Shown piece after piece: positions 36,329 to 47,981 of a stretch of 64,000 bases of DNA. Made by a program: the position numbers and the translations under genes. The notes beneath the pieces are model-generated. The model searched no databases and was not told where the DNA came from. It saw only the letters and a program-made list of their open reading frames with translations. Position 1 is the first letter of the stretch. Every line of letters starts with the position of its first letter. The stretch spans positions 2,578,001 through 2,642,000 of the forward strand of contig NZ_CP035088.1 in NCBI RefSeq assembly GCF_004786035.1. The letters are read 5' to 3'. Source of the DNA: Pseudomonas viciae (lineage in GTDB: Bacteria; Pseudomonadota; Gammaproteobacteria; Pseudomonadales; Pseudomonadaceae).

Positions 36329-37342
36329 TCAGGCCTGGTCGAAGCGGCTCAGCCACTGGACCAGGGTCTGGCGGTAGCGGCTCATGCCTTTGTAGTCGGC
36401 GATCGGCTCGGGCAGGTCGCGCAGCACGCGGTGCAGGCGACAGCCCCAGCCGGGTTGAGTGACCAGTTCGTCCATGCTGATCAGGTAGGTGCGGATGCTG
36501 AACATCACCGCGTTGCTGCGCGGCAGGCGGGCCATCACTTGCAGCTCGACGCGCAGATGAACCTGCTGCCCGACGTTTTCGGCGGTGATGCGGCCGCGGT
36601 CGGCGCCCCATTCATGGAATGTCTCGGGCGAGGAGTCCAGGCGCGGGTTGATCGTCAGCGTCCAATTCAGGCGCCGCACCGGTTGGCCCACTTGCAGGTT
36701 GAGCAGGTACTTCAGCGCGCGGTCGAACACGCCCATCTGATGGGCCATGGGCACCGGTGAATGCCACTGCTTGAAGCTCATGCCGGCGTCGAAGGCCAGG
36801 GACCAGTCGGCCGGGCTGGTAACCAGGCCGGCGTCCATGTACAGATCGCCGTCGCGCTGATCGAGCAGGGCAAAATCACCCTGCACCTGGCGGCCGATGA
36901 ACGCCAGCGGCTCGCAGGGCAGGCTGCTGGCGTCACCGAAGACAAAGTGCTGATCGATATTGAGCAGCGTGTTGTGCCAATGCCAGTGATCACCGTCACG
37001 GGCCAGCCGGAACCATTGCGGATAGTCAGTGGCGAGGTGTTCCATGAGCATCTGCAGCGCATCCCAGGCGGCCACTTGCATGTGCGGCATCACCAGATAG
37101 CGGCGTGGATCCTTGTCCAGCACCAGGGCGCGTTCGGCCATTTCCGAGCGGTAGTGTTCGTCGATGTCGAAGCCATGCTCATAGATCGAACCGGGGTCGC
37201 GGGAGGTGGCCGGTTCGATATTTACCGAGTACAGGTAGCTGTCCTCGACAAAGGGAAAGGGAAAACGACGGATGGCCGCGGGGCTGTTGCGAAAGCTGAA
37301 GTCGTCGCGATAGCTCAGCACAGGGCTCGTTTGCAGGGGCAT
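36329..37342 (-). CDS. dmmD: DUF3445 haem-dependent oxidative N-demethylase, probable dimethylamine monooxygenase DmmD
   Basis: This 337-residue protein is of the DUF3445 / haem-dependent oxidative N-demethylase alpha-like family, the likely catalytic subunit converting dimethylamine to methylamine and formaldehyde. Conserved stretches include FPFPFVEDSYLYSVNIEPAT, RYLVMPHMQVAAWDALQMLM, FIGRQVQGDFALLDQRDGDL, RLNWTLTINPRLDSSPETFH and FSIRTYLISMDEL. There is no signal peptide. The start ATG at 37340-37342 follows AGGAGT. It lies between the reductase and the GcvT-like gene. Confidence 0.85.
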   Translation of the reverse strand: MPLQTSPVLSYRDDFSFRNSPAAIRRFPFPFVEDSYLYSVNIEPATSRDPGSIYEHGFDIDEHYRSEMAERALVLDKDPRRYLVMPHMQVAAWDALQMLMEHLATDYPQWFRLARDGDHWHWHNTLLNIDQHFVFGDASSLPCEPLAFIGRQVQGDFALLDQRDGDLYMDAGLVTSPADWSLAFDAGMSFKQWHSPVPMAHQMGVFDRALKYLLNLQVGQPVRRLNWTLTINPRLDSSPETFHEWGADRGRITAENVGQQVHLRVELQVMARLPRSNAVMFSIRTYLISMDELVTQPGWGCRLHRVLRDLPEPIADYKGMSRYRQTLVQWLSRFDQA

Positions 37343-37353
37343 GTCACTCACTC

Positions 37354-38283
37354 CTATAGGTCCAGCGAAATGCAGGGGCCGCTGCCGCGCGAGACGCAGG
37401 GCATCAGAAAGTCGGCCTGTTCGGCCGGGCTGAGGAAGCTGTCGCGATGTTCGATGGCACCGCCGGTGTGGCGTGTGATGCACTGGCCGCAGACCCCGCC
37501 ACGGCACAAGTTGGGCACTGAAAGACCTGCGTGCTCCAGGGCTTCGAGCAGGCTTTGCTCTGCCTCGACGCGCAAGCGCCGGCCACTGCGCAATAGCTGC
37601 AGGTCAAACGGTTGGCCTGGTTGCGCACCTTTGAATGCTTCGCAATGCAGGCGTTTGCGCGGCCAGCCGAGGCGCGTGGCCTCACGCTCAACCGCGTCGA
37701 GCAGCGACTGCGGGCCACAGGTGTAGACGTGGCTGCCCAGCGGCCGGCCGGCGAGGATCTGGTTCAGGTCGGGACGACTGTTGTACGCGTGCAGGCGCGC
37801 GCCGAGGCGCTGTTGCAGTTCGTCGAGGTAGGCGTCGCTAAGGCCCGGGCGGAACAGGTAATGCAGTTCGAAATCGACCTGCTGCTGTTCCATCGCGGCG
37901 ATATAGGCCATGAACGGCGTGATGCCGATGCCGGCGGCGATCAGGATATGCAGGCGTGCGGTGCCGTGGGGTGCGAACAGATTGGCCGGCGGCGAAATCT
38001 GCAAGGTGTCGCCGACCTGCACCTGGCGATGCAGGTACTGCGAGCCGCCACGAGAAGCATCCTGCAGGCGCACGGCGATGCGGTAGTGCTGGGTGTGCGC
38101 CGGGTCGCTGGTGAGCGAGTAGGCGTTGCGCACCTTGCCCTCGGCCAGTGGCAGATGCACCTGCACATGGCTGCCGGGCGAGAAGCCAGGCAGGGTGCCG
38201 TCGCAGGCCGTCAGGGTCAATTCGCGCACCACCGGCGTGAGCATTCTTGCTGCGCTGACTTGAACGTTGAGGGCCGCGCTCAT
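37354..38283 (-). CDS. dmmB: Flavin / 2Fe-2S oxidoreductase (PDR/VanB type), probable DmmB
   Basis: This is the electron-transfer subunit of the dimethylamine monooxygenase (309 residues). It has an FMN/FAD-binding barrel at about 5-95 (SPGSHVQVHLP; RNAYSLTSDPA), an NAD-binding domain at about 100-215 (LHILIAAGIGITPFMAYIAAM; VYTCGPQSLLDAVE) and a C-terminal plant-type 2Fe-2S ferredoxin whose Cys pattern is CRGGVCGQC followed by C-V-S-R-G near the end. The domain order is that of phthalate dioxygenase reductase. The stop is TAG at 37354-37356; the start overlaps dmmA as ATGA. Confidence 0.88.
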   Translation of the reverse strand: MSAALNVQVSAARMLTPVVRELTLTACDGTLPGFSPGSHVQVHLPLAEGKVRNAYSLTSDPAHTQHYRIAVRLQDASRGGSQYLHRQVQVGDTLQISPPANLFAPHGTARLHILIAAGIGITPFMAYIAAMEQQQVDFELHYLFRPGLSDAYLDELQQRLGARLHAYNSRPDLNQILAGRPLGSHVYTCGPQSLLDAVEREATRLGWPRKRLHCEAFKGAQPGQPFDLQLLRSGRRLRVEAEQSLLEALEHAGLSVPNLCRGGVCGQCITRHTGGAIEHRDSFLSPAEQADFLMPCVSRGSGPCISLDL

Positions 38284-38726
38284 GGCTGGAATGCCGCATA
38301 GGGCTGGTCGGGATCAATGCACACCCCGAGATAAGCCCCCAGGCGCCTGGAAAAATGCGCACGTACCTCAAGCCCGACGTTACAGCCGATGCAGTTCAAC
38401 ACTGCGTCCGGCCCGACAGCCTGGGTCAGGCCGCAATGTGCGCAATACACCTGGCGCAGGCCGGGCGTCGCACAGGGAATGTTGATCTCGTCGTCTTCCA
38501 GGCCAGCGGCGCGTGCCTCCCCGTGAACACGCCAAACAAAAGCTTCATCGCCCAGCAGGTAGAGCCGACAACCCACGGTTGCGCTGGCCAATACGTGTTG
38601 CAAGCGCCGGGCGAAGTCGGGGTGTTCGCCGTTCAGCAGCAGGGGATTGTCCAGTTCAGCGACAACCTGCGTGCAGGTGGTTGCCGATTGCATCACCACG
38701 ATGGGGCGGCTAAGGGTGGGCTTCAT
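38280..38726 (-). CDS. dmmA: DmmA-like subunit of dimethylamine monooxygenase
   Basis: This small protein (148 residues) opens the dmm operon. The first half (about 1-85) is an alpha/beta segment. The second half has the zinc-ribbon-like pattern YCAHCGLTQAVGPDAVLNCIGCNVGLEVR (CxxC...CxxC) and ends RRLGAYLGVCIDPDQP. This matches the DmmA-like family by position, length and cysteine pattern. Its exact role in the complex is not known to me. GGAGAG precedes the ATG, and the candidate operator pair lies 26-60 bases upstream. Confidence 0.8.
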   Translation of the reverse strand: MKPTLSRPIVVMQSATTCTQVVAELDNPLLLNGEHPDFARRLQHVLASATVGCRLYLLGDEAFVWRVHGEARAAGLEDDEINIPCATPGLRQVYCAHCGLTQAVGPDAVLNCIGCNVGLEVRAHFSRRLGAYLGVCIDPDQPYAAFQP

Positions 38727-38751
38727 GGGGGCTCTCCAAAGTGCTCTTTTG

Positions 38752-38786
38752 TTTCCTGTTGGGAGAGATACTTTCCTATAGGGAAA
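38752..38786. promoter_or_regulatory. Candidate operator pair, dmm promoter
   Basis: TTTCCTGTTGGGAGA (38752-38766) and TTTCCTATAGGGAAA (38772-38786, a near-perfect palindrome) are exactly 20 bp apart. They lie between the divergent dmmA gene and the NarX-like kinase gene. A third, weaker match (TTCTCAATCTGGAAA) begins at 38790. This is the best copy of the motif also present before purU and gmaS. Confidence 0.7.
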
Positions 38787-38908
38787 ATCTTCTCAATCTG
38801 GAAAAAGGGCTATGCCTTTGGAGATAAGCCTTGCTGTACGGCCGTCCGGGGCATGGAAGTTGCTGGTGTTCGAGGAGTGTGGAGCAACCGGACGGGGAGT
38901 TATCGAGA

Positions 38909-40045
38909 GTGCGAACACGACCGCAGTGGTGGCCGCTCTGGTTAGGGCCTGTGCGCCCCGAACAGGCACACAGCGTGCGCAAGCTGTTGGCCGGGTTACC
39001 TTTGAGCCAGGCGCACGCTGACGGTGCCTTATCGGGTTTTCTGGACCGTTTCGACGCACTGCTGCCGCCTGCCAGGCTGAACCTGATTCTCGGCGGCGAA
39101 GACCTCAGCCCGACGCGACGCGGCTTGATCGAGGGTTGCCAGGACGCGGCGACTTGCCCCTGGCGCGACGCAAGCGCGGCAGACACCCCCCAAACCTGCG
39201 GCACGTGCCGGCAACGCGGCGTGCACCGCCTGGTGTGCGCGTTGCCCGAGGGCCAAAAGGGTGTGTTGCTGCTCGATAGCCCAAAACGGGCCGGTGCCAG
39301 TTGGCGCCAGTTACTGGAAGAGGCGGCGCAGGCAGTAGGCGTGGCCGTGCGCTTGCGCAGCTACAACCGTGAGCAACAGCGCAAGCAGGCGACGTCCCGG
39401 CACGGCGCGTTGGCCCGTGAGCTGCACGATTCGGTGGCTCAGCAGTTGGGTTACCTGTCGTTCCAGGCGCGTTTACTGCAGTCGCAGTTGGGCGAGCCTG
39501 AGCAGGCCAGCGCCGGGTTGCAGGAACTGTGCGTCGGCTTGAGCCAGTTGCAGCGCCAGGTGCGCGAGTTGATCACCAATGCTCGCCTGACCATGGACGG
39601 GCGCTCGCTGCGCCAGGCCCTGGCCGACTCCATCGCGGAGTTCTCGCGGCGCTGCATCATTGTGTTCGAACTGGACAATCGCCTGGCCGACGATGCCTTG
39701 AGCCCGGGCACCGAACTACAGGTTTTGCAGATCATTCGCGAGGCACTGGCCAACGCGGTGCGCCATTCCCATGCGCGGCATGTACGCATCGAGTTACGGC
39801 AAAACCAGGCCGGTGATGCCTCCATTTCGGTGGAGGATGACGGCATCGGGCTCAGCCCGGCGTCAGGGGAGCAAAACCATTTCGGCCTGGCGATCATCCG
39901 CGAGCGCGCCGCGAGCATCGGCGCCCGGCTGACAATTGAAGCGATCCGTCCGCACGGGGTCCGCGTACACCTTGGCCTCAGCCGCCACCAAGACCTGCCA
40001 CAGGGGAGTTTCGATGGACTGCACGACCTTATTACTGATCGATGA
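38909..40045 (+). CDS. Cytosolic NarX-like sensor histidine kinase with Cys cluster
   Basis: This is a soluble kinase of about 378 residues with no transmembrane helix. The N-terminal half holds four clustered cysteines in the pattern C-x5-C-x13-C-x2-C (about 77, 83, 97 and 100, counting from this start), reminiscent of the NarX/NarQ central module or NreB iron-sulfur kinases. The HisKA_3 helix has His173 in ARELHDSVAQQLG. The ATPase domain has an N box (REALANAVRHSHA) and VEDDGIGLSP. The start is uncertain: I use GTG 38909 (GGGGAG upstream); the frame is open from a TTG at 38831. The end overlaps the regulator gene by 32 bases. It is divergent from the dmm operon. Confidence 0.85.
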   Translation: MRTRPQWWPLWLGPVRPEQAHSVRKLLAGLPLSQAHADGALSGFLDRFDALLPPARLNLILGGEDLSPTRRGLIEGCQDAATCPWRDASAADTPQTCGTCRQRGVHRLVCALPEGQKGVLLLDSPKRAGASWRQLLEEAAQAVGVAVRLRSYNREQQRKQATSRHGALARELHDSVAQQLGYLSFQARLLQSQLGEPEQASAGLQELCVGLSQLQRQVRELITNARLTMDGRSLRQALADSIAEFSRRCIIVFELDNRLADDALSPGTELQVLQIIREALANAVRHSHARHVRIELRQNQAGDASISVEDDGIGLSPASGEQNHFGLAIIRERAASIGARLTIEAIRPHGVRVHLGLSRHQDLPQGSFDGLHDLITDR

Positions 40046-40685
40046 TCACCCATTGTTTCGCAAAGGCCTGGCGCAGCTATTCGATGCCAGCGACGACTTC
40101 GAAGTGGTGGGGCAGGCGGCCAGCGGTCGCGAAGGCATCAACCTGGCCGTGAGCCTGGCACCGCAGCAGGTCTTGCTTGATCTGCACATGCCCGGCTTGA
40201 GCGGTTTGCAGGTGCTCGACGAACTGCGTCAGTTGCGCCTCGACTGCCAGGTGGTGGTGCTCACCGCCTCGATGGATCGCGCCGAGCTGTTGACGGCCTT
40301 GCGCCTGGGCGCCAGTGGTTACGTGCTCAAGGAAACCGAACCCGATGCGTTGTTGAGCTACATGCGCAATTGCCACAAGGGCGCGATCGTCCTGGATTCA
40401 ACCCTGGTTGCCCTGTTGGCCGATCAGGCCGAGTCGGGGAGCCGGACCACACACGATCTGGACCTGCCAGACACAGGCAACCTCACCGAGCGCGAGGGGC
40501 AGACCCTGGCCCTGATCGGCGCCGGCATGAGCAATAAACAGATCGGCCGGGAACTGGGGATCAGCGATGGTACGGTCAAGATCTATGTGAGGAATCTGTT
40601 GCAGAAGTTTAGCCTGCACTCCCGTCTGGAACTGGCTGCGTGGGTGCACAACGGTGCGTCGACGAGACACGAGGAGCGTCATTAG
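40014..40685 (+). CDS. NarL/LuxR-type response regulator
   Basis: This is a 223-residue regulator paired with the preceding kinase. The receiver domain has acidic pocket Asp10/Asp11 and phospho-acceptor Asp56 (QQVLLDLHMPGLSG), and a conserved Lys in SGYVLKETEPD. The C-terminal LuxR helix-turn-helix reads LTEREGQTLALIGAGMSNKQ and SDGTVKIYVRNLLQKF. GGGGAG precedes the ATG at 40014. It could bind the palindromes at the dmm promoter, although those do not look like NarL heptamers. Confidence 0.92.
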   Translation: MDCTTLLLIDDHPLFRKGLAQLFDASDDFEVVGQAASGREGINLAVSLAPQQVLLDLHMPGLSGLQVLDELRQLRLDCQVVVLTASMDRAELLTALRLGASGYVLKETEPDALLSYMRNCHKGAIVLDSTLVALLADQAESGSRTTHDLDLPDTGNLTEREGQTLALIGAGMSNKQIGRELGISDGTVKIYVRNLLQKFSLHSRLELAAWVHNGASTRHEERH

Positions 40686-41450
40686 ATGATGGAACGACCA
40701 GAGGCATTTGTGCAGCCACTGCCCGTGCACCTGATGGACCGCTTTCCGGCGGCATTGCTTGAACTGCGCGACAGCGGTCAGATTGCCCAGTTCAACCTGG
40801 CCTGGGTCGAGCTGATGGATCTGCCAGGCACGGAACGCAACCTCATCGACTATGTGCACCACGAAGACCGGTCGTTGTGGCGTCAGGCCCTGCATGAACT
40901 GCGTCGGCGCCCCGAAACCTCCTTCAACCAGCGGCTGCGTTTCGTTCACCCTTCGGGGGAACTGCGCTGGTTCGAGGTCAGCCTGAAGCGCGGGCACCAG
41001 GGTTTCTATCTGGTGGCCGGCGACGTCACTGCGCACAAGCGGCGCGAGATTGCCTTACAGGCGAGCCAGCGCAGCAGCATGAGCCTGCTCGACAGCATGC
41101 CGGGGCTGATCTATCGCGGTCGCAACAACCGCGACTGGACCATGGAATTCGTCAGTGCCGGTTGCCTGCAACTGACCGGGTATCCGCCGGAGCGGCTGGT
41201 GGACAACCATGAATTCACCTACAACAGCCTGATCCTGGCGCAGGATGCCGATTACGTCTGGCGCGAGGTGCAATATGCCTTGTCGCGGCAGGAACCGTTC
41301 GAACTCAATTACCGGATTCGCTGTGCCGATCAGTCGATCAAGCAGGTCTGGGAAAAGGGCGTCGGGATCTATGCCGACACGCGTGAAGTGCTGGGTATCG
41401 AGGGGGCGATTTTCGAGCGTAGGGCGGGTCAGCCCCGAACCGATGGGTGA
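40686..41450 (+). CDS. Double PAS-domain protein
   Basis: This 254-residue soluble protein has two PAS domains and no output domain. PAS 1 is at about 15-115, with the closing PAC-like segment FVHPSGELRWFEVSLKRG and GDVTAHKRRE. PAS 2 is at about 130-245 (LLDSMPGLIYRGRNNRDWTM, RIRCADQSIKQVWEKGVG, VLGIEGAIFERR). It begins immediately after the regulator's TAG, so it belongs to the same operon. It may act as a separate sensory input to the cytosolic kinase; this is inference. Confidence 0.82.
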   Translation: MMERPEAFVQPLPVHLMDRFPAALLELRDSGQIAQFNLAWVELMDLPGTERNLIDYVHHEDRSLWRQALHELRRRPETSFNQRLRFVHPSGELRWFEVSLKRGHQGFYLVAGDVTAHKRREIALQASQRSSMSLLDSMPGLIYRGRNNRDWTMEFVSAGCLQLTGYPPERLVDNHEFTYNSLILAQDADYVWREVQYALSRQEPFELNYRIRCADQSIKQVWEKGVGIYADTREVLGIEGAIFERRAGQPRTDG

Positions 41451-41488
41451 CGGCAGGTACGGTTTGCTTTTTTGAATCCTGGCGCCCT

Positions 41489-41520
41489 TTGTAGCGAGGG
41501 GATTTATCCCCTCGCTACAA
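41489..41520. repeat. Perfect palindrome, GTAGCGAGGGGAT family
   Basis: TTGTAGCGAGGGGAT, a 2-base loop and the exact complement ATCCCCTCGCTACAA form a 15-bp stem between the convergent PAS and ilvE genes. It is a family member of the palindromes at 49404 and 55835 and may act as a bidirectional transcription brake. Confidence 0.8.
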
Positions 41521-41548
41521 GCGCCTCGGTACTACGGGTAGGCCTGGC

Positions 41549-42568
41549 TCAGACCTTGACGATCCAACCCGCTGGCGCTTCCACGTCGCCGGTCTGCACG
41601 CCGGTCAGCTCTTTGTAGAGCTTCTGGGTGATCGGGCCGACTTCGGTTTCGCTGTGGAACACGTGCAGCTTGTCTTTGTAGCTGATGCCGCCAATCGGGG
41701 TGATGACCGCTGCGGTACCGCAGGCGCCGGCTTCCTTGAAGTCCGAGAGCTTGTCGATGAACACGTCGCCTTCGATCACTTCCAGGCCCAGGCGCGATTT
41801 GGCCAGTTCGATCAGCGACAGGCGGGTGATGCCCGGCAGGACCGAAGGGGAGTTGGGTGTGACGAATTTGTTGTCGTGGGCGATGCCGAAGAAGTTGGCC
41901 GAACCGACTTCCTCGATTTTCGAATGGGTCATCGGGTCCAGGTAGATGCAGTCGGCGAAGCTCGCTTTCTTGGCCAGGGAACCGGGCATCAGGCTGGCGG
42001 CGTAGTTGCCACCGACCTTGGCCGCGCCGGTGCCTTGTGGTGCGGCGCGGTCGTAGCTGGAGATCAGGAAGTTATGCGGGGTCAGGCCGCCCTTGAAGTA
42101 GGCGCCAACCGGGATGCAGAAGATCGAGAAGATGAACTCGGGTGCGGTGCGCACGCCGATGTTGTCACCCACGCCGATCACGAACGGGCGCAGGTACAGC
42201 GCGCCGCCGGTGCCGTAAGGCGGGATGAAGCGCTCGTTGGCGCGGACCACTTGCTTGCAGGCTTCGATGAACTGCTCGGTCTCGACATGCGGCATCAGCA
42301 GGCGCGCGCAGCTGCGTTGCATGCGGGCGGCGTTCTGGTCCGGGCGGAACAGGTTGATCGAACCGTCCTTGCAGCGATAGGCCTTCAGGCCTTCGAAGCA
42401 CTGCTGACCGTAGTGCAGGGCGGTGGAGCCCTCGCTGATGTGCAGCACGTTGTCGTCGGTCAGGGTGCCGGCGTCCCAGGCGCCATCGCGCCAGTGCGAC
42501 AGGTAGCGCTTGTCGGTCTTGATGTAGTCAAAGCCCAGTTTGTCCCAATTGATGCTCTCGTTACCCAT
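41549..42568 (-). CDS. ilvE: Branched-chain amino acid aminotransferase IlvE
   Basis: IlvE is a PLP fold-type IV transaminase that interconverts leucine, isoleucine and valine with their 2-oxo acids. The 339-residue size is that of the long BCAT form. The PLP lysine is Lys184 in GAAKVGGNYAAS. Other motifs are HYGQQCFEGLKAYR, LYLRPFVIG, EEVGSANFFGI and the C-terminal phosphate site GTAAVITPIGGI. AGAGGG precedes the ATG. It faces the same way as the bkd operon 250 bases further on, but a REP pair separates them. It would supply the 2-oxo acids that the Bkd complex decarboxylates. Confidence 0.95.
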   Translation of the reverse strand: MGNESINWDKLGFDYIKTDKRYLSHWRDGAWDAGTLTDDNVLHISEGSTALHYGQQCFEGLKAYRCKDGSINLFRPDQNAARMQRSCARLLMPHVETEQFIEACKQVVRANERFIPPYGTGGALYLRPFVIGVGDNIGVRTAPEFIFSIFCIPVGAYFKGGLTPHNFLISSYDRAAPQGTGAAKVGGNYAASLMPGSLAKKASFADCIYLDPMTHSKIEEVGSANFFGIAHDNKFVTPNSPSVLPGITRLSLIELAKSRLGLEVIEGDVFIDKLSDFKEAGACGTAAVITPIGGISYKDKLHVFHSETEVGPITQKLYKELTGVQTGDVEAPAGWIVKV

Positions 42569-42711
42569 GACACCCTCTATTTCTTAGCAACCGTCGAAAC
42601 GGTTCAAGGCTTCTGACGTTTTTTGGATGGGGACAACAATACTTCATTCCGGGGGTGTTTCGCAGCCTGCTCGATGGGGGGTAGGCAGATAAATGGTGGT
42701 GTTTTTGAAAA

Positions 42712-42800
42712 TTCGCGAGCAAGCCCGCTCCCACATGGGATTGCGTTCGCATGAACGACCGAGATCACCTGTGGGAGCGGGCTTGCTCGCGAAGAGGCCA
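42712..42800. repeat. REP pair (REPIN), inverted
   Basis: Copies TTCGCGAGCAAGCCCGCTCC and GTGGGAGCGGGCTTGCTCGC face each other between the lpdV stop and the ilvE start, at the end of the bkd operon. No other feature was seen in the 258-base gap. Confidence 0.9.
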
Positions 42801-42826
42801 CCACTCACACCCTAAAATCCCCTGAA

Positions 42827-44212
<1,386 letters not shown>

Positions 44213-44215
44213 GCC

Positions 44216-45493
44216 TTACTCCACAAACAGCGTTGCGGGTTGTTCGAGCAGGCCACGCAGGGCCTGGATGAATTGCGCCGCGTCCATGCCGTCGACCACC
44301 CGATGATCGAAGGAGCTGGAGAGGTTCATCATCTTGCGGATCACGATCTGGCCTTTGATCACTACGGGCCTCTCGACGATTTTGTTCACACCGACAATCG
44401 CCACTTCCGGCAGGTTCAGCACCGGTGTGCTGACGATGCCGCCCAACGCACCGAGGCTGGTCAGGGTGATGGTCGAGCCGGACAGCTCATCACGACTGGC
44501 CTTGCCATTGCGCGCCGCTGTGGCCAGGCGCGAGATTTCCGCCGCGCTGTCCCACAGGCTGCGGGCTTCGGCGTGACGCACCACCGGCACCATCAGGCCC
44601 ACATCGCTCTGGGTCGCGACGCCGACATGCACGGCGCCGGAGCGGTGGATGACCTGGGCTTCGTCGTCATAGCGGGCGTTCATTTGCGGGAAGTCCCGCA
44701 GGGCCACGACCAACGCGCGGACCAGGAACGGCAGCAAGGTCAGCTTGCCGCGACTGGCGCCGTGTTTTTCATTCAGGTGCATCCGCAGCTCTTCCAGGGC
44801 AGTGACGTCGATTTCCTCGACGTAGCTGAAATGGGCGGCGCGTTGGGTCGCTTCCTGCATGCGCTGGGCGATCTTGCGACGCATGCCGATCACCGGGATC
44901 TGCTGCTCGTCGTGGCGTTCGGCATAGCCCGAACCGCCCTTGGCCTGGGCCGATGGACCCTGGGCCAGATAAGCCTCGAGGTCTTCATGCAGGATACGCC
45001 CGGCGGGACCGCTGCCCTGGACCAGGCGCAATTGAATGCCCAGGTCCAACGCATGCTTGCGCACGGCCGGCGAGGCCAGTGGGCGTTCTTCGGGATCGCG
45101 GGCCACCGGCGCTTGCGGGGCGCAGCGTGGCGCAGTGGTCTTTTCCACCACGGGGTCAGGTGTTGCCACTGGCGTCGGCTTTGGCGCCTGTGTAGCCGCC
45201 TGCGTCGCCGCAGCTGGCGCCGGTTGGGCCGATTCCTTCAAGTTACCCGCACCTTCGACTTCAATGCGGATCAGTTCGCTGCCCACCGCCATGACTTCAC
45301 CGGGCTCGCCACCCAAGGCGATGACCCGGCCATGCACTGGCGAAGGAATGTCGACCATGGCTTTGTCGGTCATGACATCGGCCAGTACCTGGTCCTCGAC
45401 CACCATGTCACCGACCTTGACGTGCCACACCGACAGTTCAACTTCGGCGATGCCTTCGCCAATGTCCGGCATCTTGATAACGTGCGTGCCCAT
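44216..45493 (-). CDS. bkdB: Branched-chain 2-oxoacid dehydrogenase E2, dihydrolipoyl transacylase BkdB
   Basis: BkdB is the E2 core that carries acyl groups on lipoamide and passes them to CoA. In its 425 residues, the lipoyl domain (1-80) has the lipoylated Lys44 in MTDKAMVDIPSP. An Ala/Pro-rich linker spans about 85-130. The E1/E3-binding domain is at about 135-170 (ASPAVRKHALDLGIQLRLVQ). The catalytic domain ends with SFDHRVVDGMDAAQF, giving the His and Asp of the active site. It directly abuts bkdA2 with no spacer. Confidence 0.95.
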   Translation of the reverse strand: MGTHVIKMPDIGEGIAEVELSVWHVKVGDMVVEDQVLADVMTDKAMVDIPSPVHGRVIALGGEPGEVMAVGSELIRIEVEGAGNLKESAQPAPAAATQAATQAPKPTPVATPDPVVEKTTAPRCAPQAPVARDPEERPLASPAVRKHALDLGIQLRLVQGSGPAGRILHEDLEAYLAQGPSAQAKGGSGYAERHDEQQIPVIGMRRKIAQRMQEATQRAAHFSYVEEIDVTALEELRMHLNEKHGASRGKLTLLPFLVRALVVALRDFPQMNARYDDEAQVIHRSGAVHVGVATQSDVGLMVPVVRHAEARSLWDSAAEISRLATAARNGKASRDELSGSTITLTSLGALGGIVSTPVLNLPEVAIVGVNKIVERPVVIKGQIVIRKMMNLSSSFDHRVVDGMDAAQFIQALRGLLEQPATLFVE

Positions 45494-46552
<1,059 letters not shown>

Positions 46553-46553
46553 G

Positions 46554-47795
<1,242 letters not shown>

Positions 47796-47933
47796 CTACG
47801 CTCGATCTTGTGAATTTCTTGTAGTGGGCGCGCTAGCTGACGAATTTCCCCGGGTACGGGAAATTGTCCTACAACAATCATAGGCTCGACGCAGAAGAAT
47901 ATTTTTCTCTGTTGGCTTGCTGTTCAGATCATT

Positions 47934-47952
47934 TGCAGATAAAAAATCTGCA
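47934..47952. promoter_or_regulatory. Candidate BkdR operator
   Basis: TGCAGAT-AAAAA-ATCTGCA is a perfect 7-bp inverted repeat with a 5-base spacer in the 192-base bkdA1-bkdR divergent region, 30 bases before the bkdR ATG. Lrp-type regulators bind such AT-centred palindromes. BkdR of P. putida is known to bind this intergenic region; this exact site is inference. Confidence 0.55.
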
Positions 47953-47981
47953 CAACGATAAAAAACAGGATTATTTGTCTC

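Noticed and set aside
38743..38756. Sigma-54-like GG-N10-GC element on the minus strand before dmmA
   Set aside because: The flanking consensus is poor (AGGAAA... / GAGC), and the start point would fall about 5 bases from the ATG.
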